Positions 17,051-27,600 of a DNA stretch of 64,000 bases are shown in pieces (position 1 is the first letter of the stretch; the number at the start of each line of letters is the position of its first letter). The notes beneath the pieces were generated by a model. That model saw only the letters and a program-made list of their open reading frames with translations, made no database searches and was not told the DNA's origin. A program made the translations under genes and the position numbers. The DNA comes from Pedobacter roseus (lineage in GTDB: Bacteria; Bacteroidota; Bacteroidia; Sphingobacteriales; Sphingobacteriaceae): contig NZ_CP060723.1 of the NCBI RefSeq assembly GCF_014395225.1, positions 1,488,001 to 1,552,000 of the forward strand, in the 5' to 3' direction.

Positions 17051-18022
17051 TTATACCATTACAGCCTGTGCTTTTCTCAATTCTTCGAGCTGGTTATAGA
17101 ATTTAAAAGCTTGTTGTTGATATAAAGGGATTTCCGCTTCAGGCTGAATTTCATGAAAAACCTGATTGGGATGTTTTGCATTAAAATGGCTGCGGATTTT
17201 GATCTGCTCCCAGTCTTTATCATTTAATGTTACACCAGTAAAGTTGCAAAATCGCTGCATCATATCCATAATCCCCTCATTATAATTAATCAGCAGGGAC
17301 AGTGGGTCTCTCTGCGATGTACTGATAAAGGCTTCCAGATAATTTTCGAGTACTTTTGCGGTATGGCCATCAAAATCGCCTGGTTCAATGCCGCCTGCTT
17401 CAATGCCCAATAATTCATTTGGTATTACTCCCGGCACAGCTTGCATTCCCCTCAATTTTTGATGCGAACGGATTACTTCGTCAGGTTTGCGGTATAATAA
17501 GATGAAGGGTACCTTAGGATAAAGTTTCCTGAGCAGGGGCATAAAATGAATGTGCCAGCTATCGGTCTTAATAAACAGGTGTTTTTTCTTGCCTTCAGGA
17601 CTTTGTCCGTAAATTTTAACAACGGCTTTTACCACCTCTTCATGATGTTGGGACGATAGGTATTTATTATTTTTTGTCAGCCTGAGCACTTCATCTATAA
17701 AGGGAGCCTCTGGCAAAACGATGTGCTCATTGTTGAGGCATAACGACTGGGAAATCAATGTAGATCCGCATCTGGATACATGGAATATAAACGCGGTTGG
17801 TTCGAGGCTATTTAGGTTTGACGCCCATTCAGGTATCACGCTTATATGGCTGTAAGGTTTAAATTTACCCGAATTAAAAGGATGCGAGAGGCATTCACCT
17901 ACCGATTCGCTAAAAAAAGGGCCGGTAAACTGATTGCCGTTAGTGTAGAGCCATTTACAGCTATATTCGTCGTTATTATTGACTAATTGATAAGGTATCC
18001 AGTTGTTTAAATGGCTGCTCAT
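17051..18022 (-). CDS. Sulfotransferase-like protein
   Basis: This 323-residue protein carries the PAPS-binding P-loop HVSRCGSTLISQSL (81-94) and a second sulfate-donor motif with LLYRKPDEVIRSHQ (175-188, R178 and S186). These are the 5'- and 3'-phosphosulfate signatures of the sulfotransferase superfamily. No signal peptide or membrane segment is seen, so it acts in the cytoplasm. The start codon overlaps the end of the Asp/Asn hydroxylase gene by 4 bases, so the two are coupled. They diverge from a formyltransferase and three tail-collar genes. The acceptor is unknown; a protein or surface glycan of the neighbouring locus is the tempting guess. Confidence 0.75.
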   Translation of the reverse strand: MSSHLNNWIPYQLVNNNDEYSCKWLYTNGNQFTGPFFSESVGECLSHPFNSGKFKPYSHISVIPEWASNLNSLEPTAFIFHVSRCGSTLISQSLCLNNEHIVLPEAPFIDEVLRLTKNNKYLSSQHHEEVVKAVVKIYGQSPEGKKKHLFIKTDSWHIHFMPLLRKLYPKVPFILLYRKPDEVIRSHQKLRGMQAVPGVIPNELLGIEAGGIEPGDFDGHTAKVLENYLEAFISTSQRDPLSLLINYNEGIMDMMQRFCNFTGVTLNDKDWEQIKIRSHFNAKHPNQVFHEIQPEAEIPLYQQQAFKFYNQLEELRKAQAVMV

Positions 18023-18723
18023 GGCTGGTTACTTAATAATAAGGTATCATATTCTTGTTGTAGCTCATCTGCCATTTGAAGTGCTCTTGGGCTATTTTGT
18101 TCTTTTAATGAAATGATCATCTGCTTTAATAAGTCAGGAGATCGATTTTCGTCTGGAGCATGGGCAATAATTTCGGTATTTAAAATCAATTGCTCCAACC
18201 AGGGGTTTACTTTACAGTCGATAACCAGGTGTATCCTGTCTGTATGTCCATTATTGCTTACGCGATGTAGCAAATTGGCATTAATGTACCAACATTCGCC
18301 TTCATTCATGATCACACGTTCGTTGTTGATGTAAAATTCTACCTCAGCATTGGTCTGGACGGGAAAGTGGAGCCGGGCTTCGCCTTTTTCAAAGGCCAGT
18401 TCGGCATCGCGATGTTGTTTGATTACTGACCCCGCCGTTAGATTAAGCAAGCGTACTGACATTACTTCGCATTGTAATCCATCAATAATCTGTTTCACTG
18501 AAGGGAACAATTGCATGTTGGGATGATCTTTATAACAATCTGCACTAAGCAAATCCGGAAAAATATTATCGGTACCATCTGGTGTGCGTAAAGGCAGCAC
18601 CTTCCACGTACCGTTATAGTGCGATGTATTGAAATGCCCGGTCCAACTGGATGTAATATTTGTTAGATCGATTTGTATTGATTTTATAGGGATGTCATTG
18701 TTTGCTCTGGAGTAAATAACCAT
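18019..18723 (-). CDS. Aspartyl/asparaginyl beta-hydroxylase-like oxygenase
   Basis: This 234-residue protein has the double-stranded beta-helix core of the Asp/Asn beta-hydroxylase family at about 85-170. H104 (IKQHRDAE) and H153 (NANLLHRVSN) are the likely iron ligands, and R163 (HTDRIHLVID) the likely 2-oxoglutarate-binding Arg. It has the family's two-His arrangement. The C-terminal ~65 residues are a helical tail of unknown role. No signal peptide is seen. It is coupled to the sulfotransferase gene and divergent from the formyltransferase-collar operon. Hydroxylation of a protein from this locus is inferred, not shown. Confidence 0.75.
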   Translation of the reverse strand: MVIYSRANNDIPIKSIQIDLTNITSSWTGHFNTSHYNGTWKVLPLRTPDGTDNIFPDLLSADCYKDHPNMQLFPSVKQIIDGLQCEVMSVRLLNLTAGSVIKQHRDAELAFEKGEARLHFPVQTNAEVEFYINNERVIMNEGECWYINANLLHRVSNNGHTDRIHLVIDCKVNPWLEQLILNTEIIAHAPDENRSPDLLKQMIISLKEQNSPRALQMADELQQEYDTLLLSNQP

Positions 18724-18781
18724 AATGTAAATAAAATAAAATTTACTGATAATATTTCTTATGTATGATTAAGATTTTACG

Positions 18782-18801
18782 AATACTTATTTTTAAGTAT
18801 T
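18782..18801. promoter_or_regulatory. Palindrome in the divergent hydroxylase/formyltransferase intergenic region
   Basis: AATACTTA (18782-18789) and TAAGTATT (18794-18801) are perfect inverted arms with a 4-base spacer. They lie in the ~110-base gap between the two diverging transcription units. The site could be a shared operator. No TAnnTTTG element is recognised on either strand. Confidence 0.4.
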
Positions 18802-18831
18802 TATTAATTCCTGTTTGGAGTTAACAATAAA

Positions 18832-19839
18832 TTGAATAAATTTACGTCATCTAAAAATCATCCCATTTTAATCCCGCTCTCAGTGAAAATAATTATATTT
18901 TCTAACCACCTATCGTCTGTTCCTATAATAGACTATTTCAACACGCAGGGTTTATTAAAAGCAGTTGTATCAACTGATAAGCTTAAGGCTCAACATACTG
19001 AAATCGAAAATTTCTGTAATAAAAGTAATATTTCTTTTTTCAAAGTAAACAGACGTCAGTTGCTTACAACTACTAAGCAGCTGTTTGTTGATATCCAGCC
19101 AGATTTAGTGGTGATGTTTGGTTTTTCTTACCGAATCCCAGCTGACCTTTATGAATTTCCAATATTTGGATTCTTTAATGTTCACTTCAGTATGCTGCCT
19201 GCTTACCAGGGGCCCGATCCTCTGTTTTGGCAAATGAAAAACGGAGAGACAAGCGGGGGTGTAAGTATTCATAAAGTTGATTCCGGTTTTGATACTGGCG
19301 CTGTGGTTTTGCAAGAGCCTTTGCCTTTTATACCTGGCGAAACCTGGGGCATTGCCGATGGCAGGCATAGTGCTGTAGCGGTTAATATGGTTGTTCAACT
19401 AGTAGAAAAACTAAAGAACAGTGGCGAAGTAACAGAACAACACACTGTTGCAGTAACGCCAAGCTATTATTCGAAGGCTACAGCTGCTGATATTGCTATT
19501 GACTGGATGTTGCAAACGGCAGCAGAAGTAGAAGCACAGGTGAATGCCTGTAATCCTGGTGCTGGCGGAGCAGTAACTACCTTTAAACGCCAATTGGTTA
19601 GGATTTTGGAAGTCTCGCCAGTTGAGGCTCAAGGAGAATCTCTTGTTGATGCCGGTACAGTAGTGCATGCCGATGCAAGTGGTGTATATGTGCAATGTGC
19701 CGATCGCAAAATTTTGAGAATCAATATTATCAAGCTTAGTGAAGGTTTTTTAACTGGTTCTAAGTTAGCAGCATTGGGCGTAAAGCCGGGTGAAAAATTT
19801 GAAAACAGCATTTTCGAATACCACGAAATATACAATTAA
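18832..19839 (+). CDS. Formyltransferase-like protein (Fmt fold)
   Basis: The open frame starts TTG at 18832 with a GGAG 11 bases upstream; GTG 18883, just before VKIIIFSNHLSS, is an equally good start and is where the fold begins. The N-domain has NVHFSMLPAYQGPDP (N116, H118 by the TTG numbering) and SGFDTGAVV (D154), matching the Asn-His-Asp triad of 10-formyl-THF formyltransferases. The C-domain (about 225-325) resembles the OB-like half of Fmt. It heads the collar-protein operon (24-base gap), so it is not likely the housekeeping methionyl-tRNA formyltransferase. It may formylate an amino sugar or a protein. Confidence 0.75.
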   Translation: MNKFTSSKNHPILIPLSVKIIIFSNHLSSVPIIDYFNTQGLLKAVVSTDKLKAQHTEIENFCNKSNISFFKVNRRQLLTTTKQLFVDIQPDLVVMFGFSYRIPADLYEFPIFGFFNVHFSMLPAYQGPDPLFWQMKNGETSGGVSIHKVDSGFDTGAVVLQEPLPFIPGETWGIADGRHSAVAVNMVVQLVEKLKNSGEVTEQHTVAVTPSYYSKATAADIAIDWMLQTAAEVEAQVNACNPGAGGAVTTFKRQLVRILEVSPVEAQGESLVDAGTVVHADASGVYVQCADRKILRINIIKLSEGFLTGSKLAALGVKPGEKFENSIFEYHEIYN

Positions 19840-19863
19840 TATTTAACCAAAAACCAACTTACT

Positions 19864-20394
19864 ATGTTAGATTCAAATTACGTCGGCGAGATCAGGATGT
19901 TTGCTGGAACTTTTGCGCCAGTAAACTGGCACTTATGCGATGGTGCAACTCTCCCTATCAGTCAGAATGAAGTGCTTTATACACTTTTAGGTACCACTTA
20001 TGGAGGCGATGGAGTAACTACATTTGCAATACCCGATCTTAGGGGCAGGGTACCAGTACACATGGGTACCGGACCTGGCTTGACACCTGTTGTTTTGGGA
20101 CAAAAATCCGGAACAGAGCAGGTTACGATGACCGTAAGCCAAATGGCGAGTCATACCCATCCGTTAATGGCTCAAAGTGCCGAAGGTAATGCCAATTTGC
20201 CAACCAATAATGCATTTGCAAATACTGGGTCGACAGATCCTGATTTTGCTCCGAATACTGTTACACCAGATGTGGTGATGGGTAGCCAGTCGGTATCTTC
20301 AGCAGGTGGCAATGTACCATTCGGAATCAGCCAGCCATCGTTAGCTGTAAATTATATCATCGCTTTAAATGGTATATATCCTGCACGTAACTAA
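19864..20394 (+). CDS. Phage-tail-collar domain protein (Mdp-like), copy 1
   Basis: This 176-residue protein begins with the tail-collar domain (about 7-60: YVGEIRMFAG, a GW-like NWHLCDGATLP, LLGTTYGGDGVTTFAIPDLRGRVPV). A Gly/Thr-rich middle follows, ending with a conserved QPSLAVNYIIALNGIYPARN block. The architecture is that of the microcystin-dependent protein/MdpB group, related to the collar of phage short tail fibres. No other phage gene is present. There is no signal peptide. It is first of three tandem paralogues, 24 bases behind the formyltransferase-like gene. Function of the family in bacteria is not established. Confidence 0.88.
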   Translation: MLDSNYVGEIRMFAGTFAPVNWHLCDGATLPISQNEVLYTLLGTTYGGDGVTTFAIPDLRGRVPVHMGTGPGLTPVVLGQKSGTEQVTMTVSQMASHTHPLMAQSAEGNANLPTNNAFANTGSTDPDFAPNTVTPDVVMGSQSVSSAGGNVPFGISQPSLAVNYIIALNGIYPARN

Positions 20395-20424
20395 CCAATT
20401 ACTTAAAATTTAATAACTGAAAAA

Positions 20425-20946
20425 ATGGATTATTATTTAGGAGATATAAGAATAGTTGCCATGAATTTTGCGCCAAAAGGTTGGGCACTATGCAACGGGC
20501 AAATTTTACCAGTACAACAAAATCAAGCATTATTTTCGCTTTTAGGTACCTTTTATGGTGGTAACGGAACAACTACATTTGCCCTACCCAACTTACAGGG
20601 GCGTGTATCGCTTGGTGTTGGAAGAAACCCAAATAGCGGTACTACCTACGCTCAAGGTCAAATGGCCGGTACTCAAAATGTTACATTATTGCCAAGTCAG
20701 TTACCTGCACACAATCACTTCTTTGCTGCAAATAATGCCCCGGGTACAACTACTGCGCCAGCTGGAACTTACTTTGCTGATTCTGTTGCACCAGATCTTG
20801 ATTTTTCAAATGCAGGCTTAAACACCGTAATGGCCCCCGGAGCACTAAGTGCTACAGGTAGTAGTGCGCCACTACCTATACAACAACCCTATTTGGGCCT
20901 AACTTTTATTATCGCTACAACAGGTATGTACCCGTCTAGAAATTAA
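20425..20946 (+). CDS. Phage-tail-collar domain protein (Mdp-like), copy 2
   Basis: This 173-residue paralogue shows YLGDIRIVAMNFAPKGWALCNGQ, then LLGTFYGGNGTTTFALPNLQGRV, a variable Ala/Thr/Gly-rich centre with a His-containing PAHNHFF segment, and a conserved QQPYLGLTFIIATTGMYPSRN end. It is closer to copy 3 than to copy 1 in the collar domain. The 30-base gaps on both sides put it in the same transcript. The central region differs most between copies, which suggests the conserved ends form a common scaffold and the middle carries specificity. Confidence 0.88.
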   Translation: MDYYLGDIRIVAMNFAPKGWALCNGQILPVQQNQALFSLLGTFYGGNGTTTFALPNLQGRVSLGVGRNPNSGTTYAQGQMAGTQNVTLLPSQLPAHNHFFAANNAPGTTTAPAGTYFADSVAPDLDFSNAGLNTVMAPGALSATGSSAPLPIQQPYLGLTFIIATTGMYPSRN

Positions 20947-20976
20947 TTCACACAGCACCTCAAAAAAATATAAGAA

Positions 20977-21492
20977 ATGAACTTTATAGGAGAAATAAAA
21001 CTGATAGGGGAAAGCTTTGCTCCCAGCGGCTGGGCCCTTTGTAATGGCCAGCTTTTGGCTATTCAATCAAATTCTGCATTATATTCGATCTTAGGTACAA
21101 CCTATGGCGGCAATGGCACAACTACTTTTGCATTACCTAATCTGCAGGGAACCGTTCCGGTAGGGGCAGGTAACGGACCAGGCTTAACTCCCCTTCCGCT
21201 AGGTGAACAGTATGGAACAGAAACTGTAACGCTTAATGTAACTAATCTGCCTTCGCATACCCACAATGTTAAAGCAGTAAGTGCAAATGGAACGGTATCA
21301 ACGCCAACAGGCAACTATTTTGCGGATAAAGGAAGGTTTGATAACGATTACACCACTAATTTGCCAAACGTGCAAATGAATCCGTTAACAGTGGGAGTTG
21401 CCGGCAATAGCCTGCCTGTACCGATAATGCAGCCTTACATGGCATTATACTATGTAATTGCTTTACAAGGAGTGTTTCCTGCAAGAAATTAA
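20977..21492 (+). CDS. Phage-tail-collar domain protein (Mdp-like), copy 3
   Basis: This 171-residue protein shows FIGEIKLIGESFAPSGWALCNGQ, then ILGTTYGGNGTTTFALPNLQGTVPVGAG, a centre with PSHTHNVKAVSANG (the same HTH-type histidine pair as copy 1), and an end with MQPYMALYYVIALQGVFPARN. It ends the collar series. A hairpin (21503-21535) and 134 bases separate it from the giant adhesin gene. All three copies lack export signals, so if they reach the cell surface the route is not obvious. Confidence 0.88.
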   Translation: MNFIGEIKLIGESFAPSGWALCNGQLLAIQSNSALYSILGTTYGGNGTTTFALPNLQGTVPVGAGNGPGLTPLPLGEQYGTETVTLNVTNLPSHTHNVKAVSANGTVSTPTGNYFADKGRFDNDYTTNLPNVQMNPLTVGVAGNSLPVPIMQPYMALYYVIALQGVFPARN

Positions 21493-21502
21493 CATCATGT
21501 TT

Positions 21503-21535
21503 TACCACGGCATTGGTATTCGCAAAGCCGTGGTA
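21503..21535 (+). terminator. Hairpin between the collar operon and the giant adhesin gene
   Basis: TACCACGGC (21503-21511) pairs perfectly with GCCGTGGTA (21527-21535). The T-run after it is short (TTTCG), so it may be a partial terminator or attenuator rather than a full stop. A second AACAGCA/TGCTGTT pair lies at about 21557-21586. Confidence 0.5.
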
Positions 21536-21626
21536 TTTCGAATTCATAATAAAAAACAGCAGATATGCTGATTGCTGATTGCTGTTTCTGATTGTCAATT
21601 GACATTAGAATTATATCCCAAACTAT

Positions 21627-24600
21627 ATGAAAAAAGCTCTACTCGCCTTATTTTCTACCGCCGTTCTTTTACTGGTTGCGCTAACTGTAAGTGCACAGAT
21701 CCAATTTAAAGATACCTATGAACAAAGTCATGGTAACACGACAACTACACTTACGGTTTCCAGTACTAGTAGTGGACGTAATGTGTATTTGGGGACTTCA
21801 ACAGGTTCCTCTACTACATATAGAATAATTTATACTGGTACAAGATGGGAAGTACAAGTGGACATCGGAGGTAGTTATGCGACAGCATATTATAATACGA
21901 CGGCAACAACTCCAGATCCACCTGCACTGGGTAACGGCACCTGGCAATCTACTAGCCCTCCAGATCAGATCACGGTATTCACTGGTAATGTTATCAGTGC
22001 GAGCTCAAATGATGCGACCTTATCAGCCTTAAGCATATCAGCAGGTACATTAACTCCCGCATTTTCAAGTAGTGGAATAACCTATTCGGCAAGTGTTACC
22101 AATGGTACATCGAGTATTAATATTACGCCAACCCGAAACCAGGCAAATGCCACTATTAAAATAAATGGAACTACAGCAACTAGTGGGAGCCCTTTTAGTG
22201 TAAATTTAAGTGTCGGAAACAATGCAATTACTGTTTTGGTTACGGCACAGGATGGAACTACAACTAAAACTTATACAATAAATGTGGGTAGGGCACTACC
22301 TGTCCCAACGGTAACGGCTTTGAGCCCAACCAGTGGCCCTGCCAGCGGAGGCACTAGCGTGACCATTACCGGCACCAACTTCAGCGGGGCGACTGCGGTG
22401 ACCTTTGGCGCTACGGCAGCTACAGGCTTCACCGTTAACTCGGCAACACAGATCACGGCTACCGCACCGGCAGGAACAGGTACGGTTGATGTCCGCATCA
22501 CTACAACAGGTGGCACCAGCGCAACCAGTGCCAGCGACCAGTTTACCTATATCGCTGCGCCAACGGTAACGGCTTTGAGCCCAATCAGTGGCCCTACCAG
22601 CGGAGGCACTAGCGTGACCATTACCGGCACCAACTTCAGCGGGGCGACCGCGGTAACCTTCGGCGCTACAGCGGCTACAGGCTTCACCGTTAACTCGGCA
22701 ACACAGATCACGGCGACCGCACCGGCAGGAACAGGTACGGTTGATGTCCGCATCACTACAACAGGTGGCACCAGCGCAACCAGTGCCAGCGACCAGTTTA
22801 CATATATTGCTGCGCCAACTGTAACGGCTTTGAGCCCAACCAGTGGCCCTACCAGCGGAGGCACTAGCGTGACCATTACGGGCACCAACTTCACTGGGGC
22901 GACTGCGGTAACCTTCGGCGCTACAGCGGCTACAGGCTTCACCGTTAACTCGGCAACACAGATCACTGCGACCGCACCGGCAGGAACAGGTACGGTTGAT
23001 GTCCGCATCACTACAACAGGTGGCACCAGCGCGACCAGTGCCAGCGACCAGTTTACATATATCGCTGCGCCAACGGTAACGGCTTTGAGCCCAACCGGCG
23101 GCCCGACCAGCGGAGGTACTAGCGTGACCATTACGGGCTCCAACTTCAGCGGGGCGACTGCGGTAACCTTCGGCGCTACAGCGGCTGCAGGCTTCACCGT
23201 TAACTCGGCAACACAGATCACTGCGACCGCACCGGCAGGAACAGGTACGGTTGATGTCCGCATCACTACAGCAGGTGGCACCAGCGCAACCAGTGCCAGC
23301 GACCAGTTTACCTATATCGCTGCGCCAACGGTAACGGCTTTGAGCCCAACCAGTGGCCCTACCAGCGGAGGCACTAGCGTGACCATTACGGGCACCAACT
23401 TCACCGGTGCGACCGCGGTAACCTTCGGCGCTACAGCGGCTGCAGGCTTCACCGTTAACTCGGCAACACAGATCACTGCGACCGCACCGGCAGGAACAGG
23501 TACGGTTGATGTCCGCATCACTACAGCAGGTGGCACCAGCGCAACCAGTGCCAGCGACCAGTTTACCTATATCGCTGCGCCAACGGTAACGGCTTTGAGC
23601 CCAACCAGTGGCCCTACCAGCGGAGGCACTAGCGTGACCATTACGGGCACCAACTTCACCGGCGCGACTGCGGTAACCTTCGGCGCTACGGCTGCTGCAG
23701 GCTTCACCGTTAACTCGGCAACACAGATCACTGCGACCGCACCGGCAGGAACAGGTACGGTTGATGTCCGCATCACTACAGCAGGTGGCACCAGCGCAAC
23801 CAGTGCCAGCGACCAGTTTACATATATCGCTGCGCCAACAGTAACGGCTTTGAGCCCAATCAGTGGCCCTACCAGCGGAGGCACTAGCGTGACCATTACG
23901 GGCACCAACTTCACCGGCGCGACCGCGGTAACCTTCGGCGCTACGGCAGCTACAGGCTTCACCGTTAACTCGGCAACACAGATCACTGCGACCGCACCGG
24001 CGGGAACAGGCACCGTTGATGTCCGCATCACTACAACAGGGGGCACCAGCGCAACCAGTGCCAGCGACCAGTTTACCTATATCGCTGCGCCAACGGTAAC
24101 AGCTTTGAGCCCAACCAGTGGCCCTACCAGCGGAGGCACTAGCGTGACCATTACGGGCACCAACTTCAGCGGGGCAACTGCGGTAACCTTCGGCGCTACG
24201 GCAGCTACAGGCTTCACCGTTAACTCTGCAACACAGATCACGGCGACCGCACCGGCAGGAACAGGTACGGTTGATGTCCGCATCACTACAACAGGTGGCA
24301 CCAGCGCAACCAGTGCCAGCGACCAGTTTACATATATCGCTGCGCCAACGGTAACGGCTTTGAGCCCAACCAGTGGCCCTACCAGCGGAGGCACTAGCGT
24401 GACCATTACGGGCACCAACTTCACCGGCGCGACCGCGGTGAGGTTCGGCGCTACGGCGGCTACAGGCTTTACCGTTAACTCGGCAACACAGATTACTGCG
24501 ACCGCACCGGCGGGAACAGGTACGGTTGATGTCCGCATCACTACAACAGGTGGCACCAGCGCGACCAGTGCCAGCGACCAGTTTACATATCTCGCTGCGC

Positions 24601-27600
24601 CAACGGTAACGGCTTTGAGCCCAACCAGCGGCCCTGCCAGCGGAGGCACTAGCGTGACCATTACGGGCACCAACTTCAGCGGGGCGACTGCGGTAACATT
24701 TGGCGCTACGGCTGCTACAGGCTTTACCGTTAACTCTGCAACACAGATCACGGCGACCGCACCGGCAGGAACAGGTACGGTTGATGTCCGCATCACTACA
24801 ACAGGTGGCACCAGCGCGACCAGTGCCAGCGACCAGTTTACATATCTCGCTGCGCCAACGGTAACGGCTTTGAGCCCAACCAGCGGCCCTGCCAGCGGAG
24901 GCACTAGCGTGACCATTACCGGCACCAACTTCAGCGGGGCGACCGCGGTGAGGTATGGGGCTACGGCGGCTACAGGCTTCACCGTTAACTCGGCAACACA
25001 GATCACTGCGACCGCACCGGCAGGAACAGGTACGGTTGATGTCCGCATCACTACAGCAGGTGGAACCAGCGCGACCAGTGCCAGCGACCAGTTTACCTAT
25101 ATCGCTGCGCCTACTGTTACAGCTGCGAAGATTAATATTAGTGGCGGAAGTGGGACGGGCGGTGCATTCAAGATAGGAGATGTAGTAACCGCAATCTGGG
25201 ATAATTCTGCTATTGGCGATAATAATTCGGGTATTATCGCAGTAACTATAGATTTTAGTCAATTTGGTGGTGGCGCTACGGTTACAGCCAGCAACAATAA
25301 TGACATCTGGACAGCTACTTATACTATTGTTGCCGGTACTATTGATGCCACCAACAGGAATATATCCGTAACTGCAACAAATTCTGCTGGTCCAACAACT
25401 ACGACAGGGACCAACAATGCTATTGTAGATAATGTGGCACCGCTGGTCACCGATGCTAACATTAGCATCAACGGCGCCAGCGGAACAGGTGGTACGTATA
25501 AAATCGGTGATGTAATAACCGCTACCTGGAATAATACAGCTGCCGGAGATAACAACACGGATATTATTTCTTCGGTAACCATTAACTTCAGCCAGTTTGG
25601 CAGTGGAAGTGCGGTCGCGGCAACTAACAGCAGCGGTACCTGGACAGCAACTTATACAATTGCTGCCGGGGCAATTAATGCTACTAACAGGAATGTAGCT
25701 GTTACAGCAACAGATAACGCAGGAAATACAAAAACCACAGTTGGTAGTAGTAATGCTACCATAGATAATCAGGCTCCGTTGGTGGTGATCAGCAGTACGG
25801 CCGGTGCATCGGGTGGTTCGACGGGTACTTCACCAATTCCATTTACAGTTACCTTTTCAGAGTCTGTAACAGGGTTTGTGGCAGGGGGGATTACACCGGG
25901 AAATGCCACACTCAGTGGATTTTCGGGCAGTGGAACTACTTATACCTTTAATGCAACGCCAACAGCAAATGGTGCGGTAACCATGAACATTGCAGCTAAT
26001 GTGGCACAGGATGCTGCGGGCAATGGTAATACGGCTGCTAGTCAATATTCGATTACCTATACTCAACCCTCTTTAATTACTGCTTCAGCCGGTACTTTTC
26101 CATCTGCTTTAAGCACAACTTACGGAACCGCATCAGCATCAACCAGCGTCTCGGTATCGGGTACCGGTTTATCAGCAGGTATTACGGCTACCCCATCTTC
26201 TAGCACCAATTTTGAGGTAAGTGCTGATAATGTGAGCTATAGTTCTTCTGTTACTATCGGAAGTTCTGGAACTGTATCGGGAACTGTATATGTAAGATTA
26301 AAAGCAAATGCGCCAGTGGGTACGAATATTTCTGGAAATGTAGTGTTAACCAGCAGCAATGCAAATAGTCCAACAGTGAGTATACCATCAAGTATAGTTG
26401 CTAAAGCGACACTAACTTATACAGCAAATACTTCATCTAAAGTTTATGGTGATGCTGTTCCGGCTTTATCAGGAACAGTTACTGGATTTGTAAATTCGGA
26501 AACGATCTCAACAGCAACAACCGGCACACTTAGCTGGTCAACGCTTGCATCTGCAAATTCTCCAGCTGGTTCGTATGGAATTAACGGAACAGGATTAAGT
26601 GCTAATAATTATGATTTTGTACAAGCTTCATCGAATGCGACAGCTTTAATCGTAACCACAAAAACGATTACGGTAACTGCCGCGGCGAAAAGCAAAACTT
26701 ATGGTGATGCCGATCCGGCCTTAACCTATACTTCTGCTCCGGCATTGGTAACAGGGGATACCTTTACAGGATCATTAACCAGAGCACCTGGTGAAAACGT
26801 GGGTGCTTATGCGATCAATCAGGGTACATTAGCCTTAAACACTAACTATACCTTAACTTATGTTGGTGCAGATTTAACCATCAGTTCGAAAACCATCACG
26901 GTAACAGCCGCTGCTAAGAGCAAAACCTACGGTGATGCCGATCCGGCTTTAACCTATACTTCTGCTCCGGCATTGGTTGGTACTGATACCTTTACAGGAT
27001 CATTGACCAGGGCACCTGGTGAAAACGTGGGTGCTTATGCGATTAACCAGGGAACACTTGCTTTAAACCCTAACTACACTTTAACCTATGTTGGTGCAGA
27101 TTTAACCATCGGCAAGAAAACCATCACGGTAACCGCAGTTGCGAAAAGCAAAACTTATGGTGATGCTGATCCGGTTTTAACTTATACTTCTGCTCCGGCA
27201 TTGGTAACAGGGGATAGCTTTACAGGATCATTAACCAGAGTAGTTGGTGAAAACGTGGGTGCTTATGCGATTAACCAGGGAACACTTGCTTTAAACCCTA
27301 ACTACACTTTAACCTATGTTGGTGCAGATTTAACCATCGGCAAGAAAACCATCACGGTAACCGCAGTTGCGAAAAGCAAAACTTATGGAGATGCGGATCC
27401 AACCTTAACCTATACTTCTGCTCCGGCATTGGTAACAGGGGATAGCTTTACAGGATCATTAACCAGAGTAGTTGGTGAAAACGTGGGTGCTTATGCGATT
27501 AACCAGGGAACACTTGCTTTAAACCCTAACTACACTTTAACCTATGTTGGTGCAGATTTAACCATCGGCAAGAAAACCATCACGGTAACCGCAGTTGCGA

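Noticed and set aside
19864-21492. Prophage remnant
   Set aside because: Tail-collar genes occur here in three copies with formyltransferase and hydroxylase neighbours; no capsid, terminase, integrase, portal or lysis gene is seen.
22296-25262. A 988-codon open frame on the minus strand and several shorter ones on both strands across the TIG repeats
   Set aside because: The repeat period (255) is a multiple of three and the DNA is GC-rich, so several frames stay open by chance; the translated product is Cys/Arg-rich and shows no start or domain.
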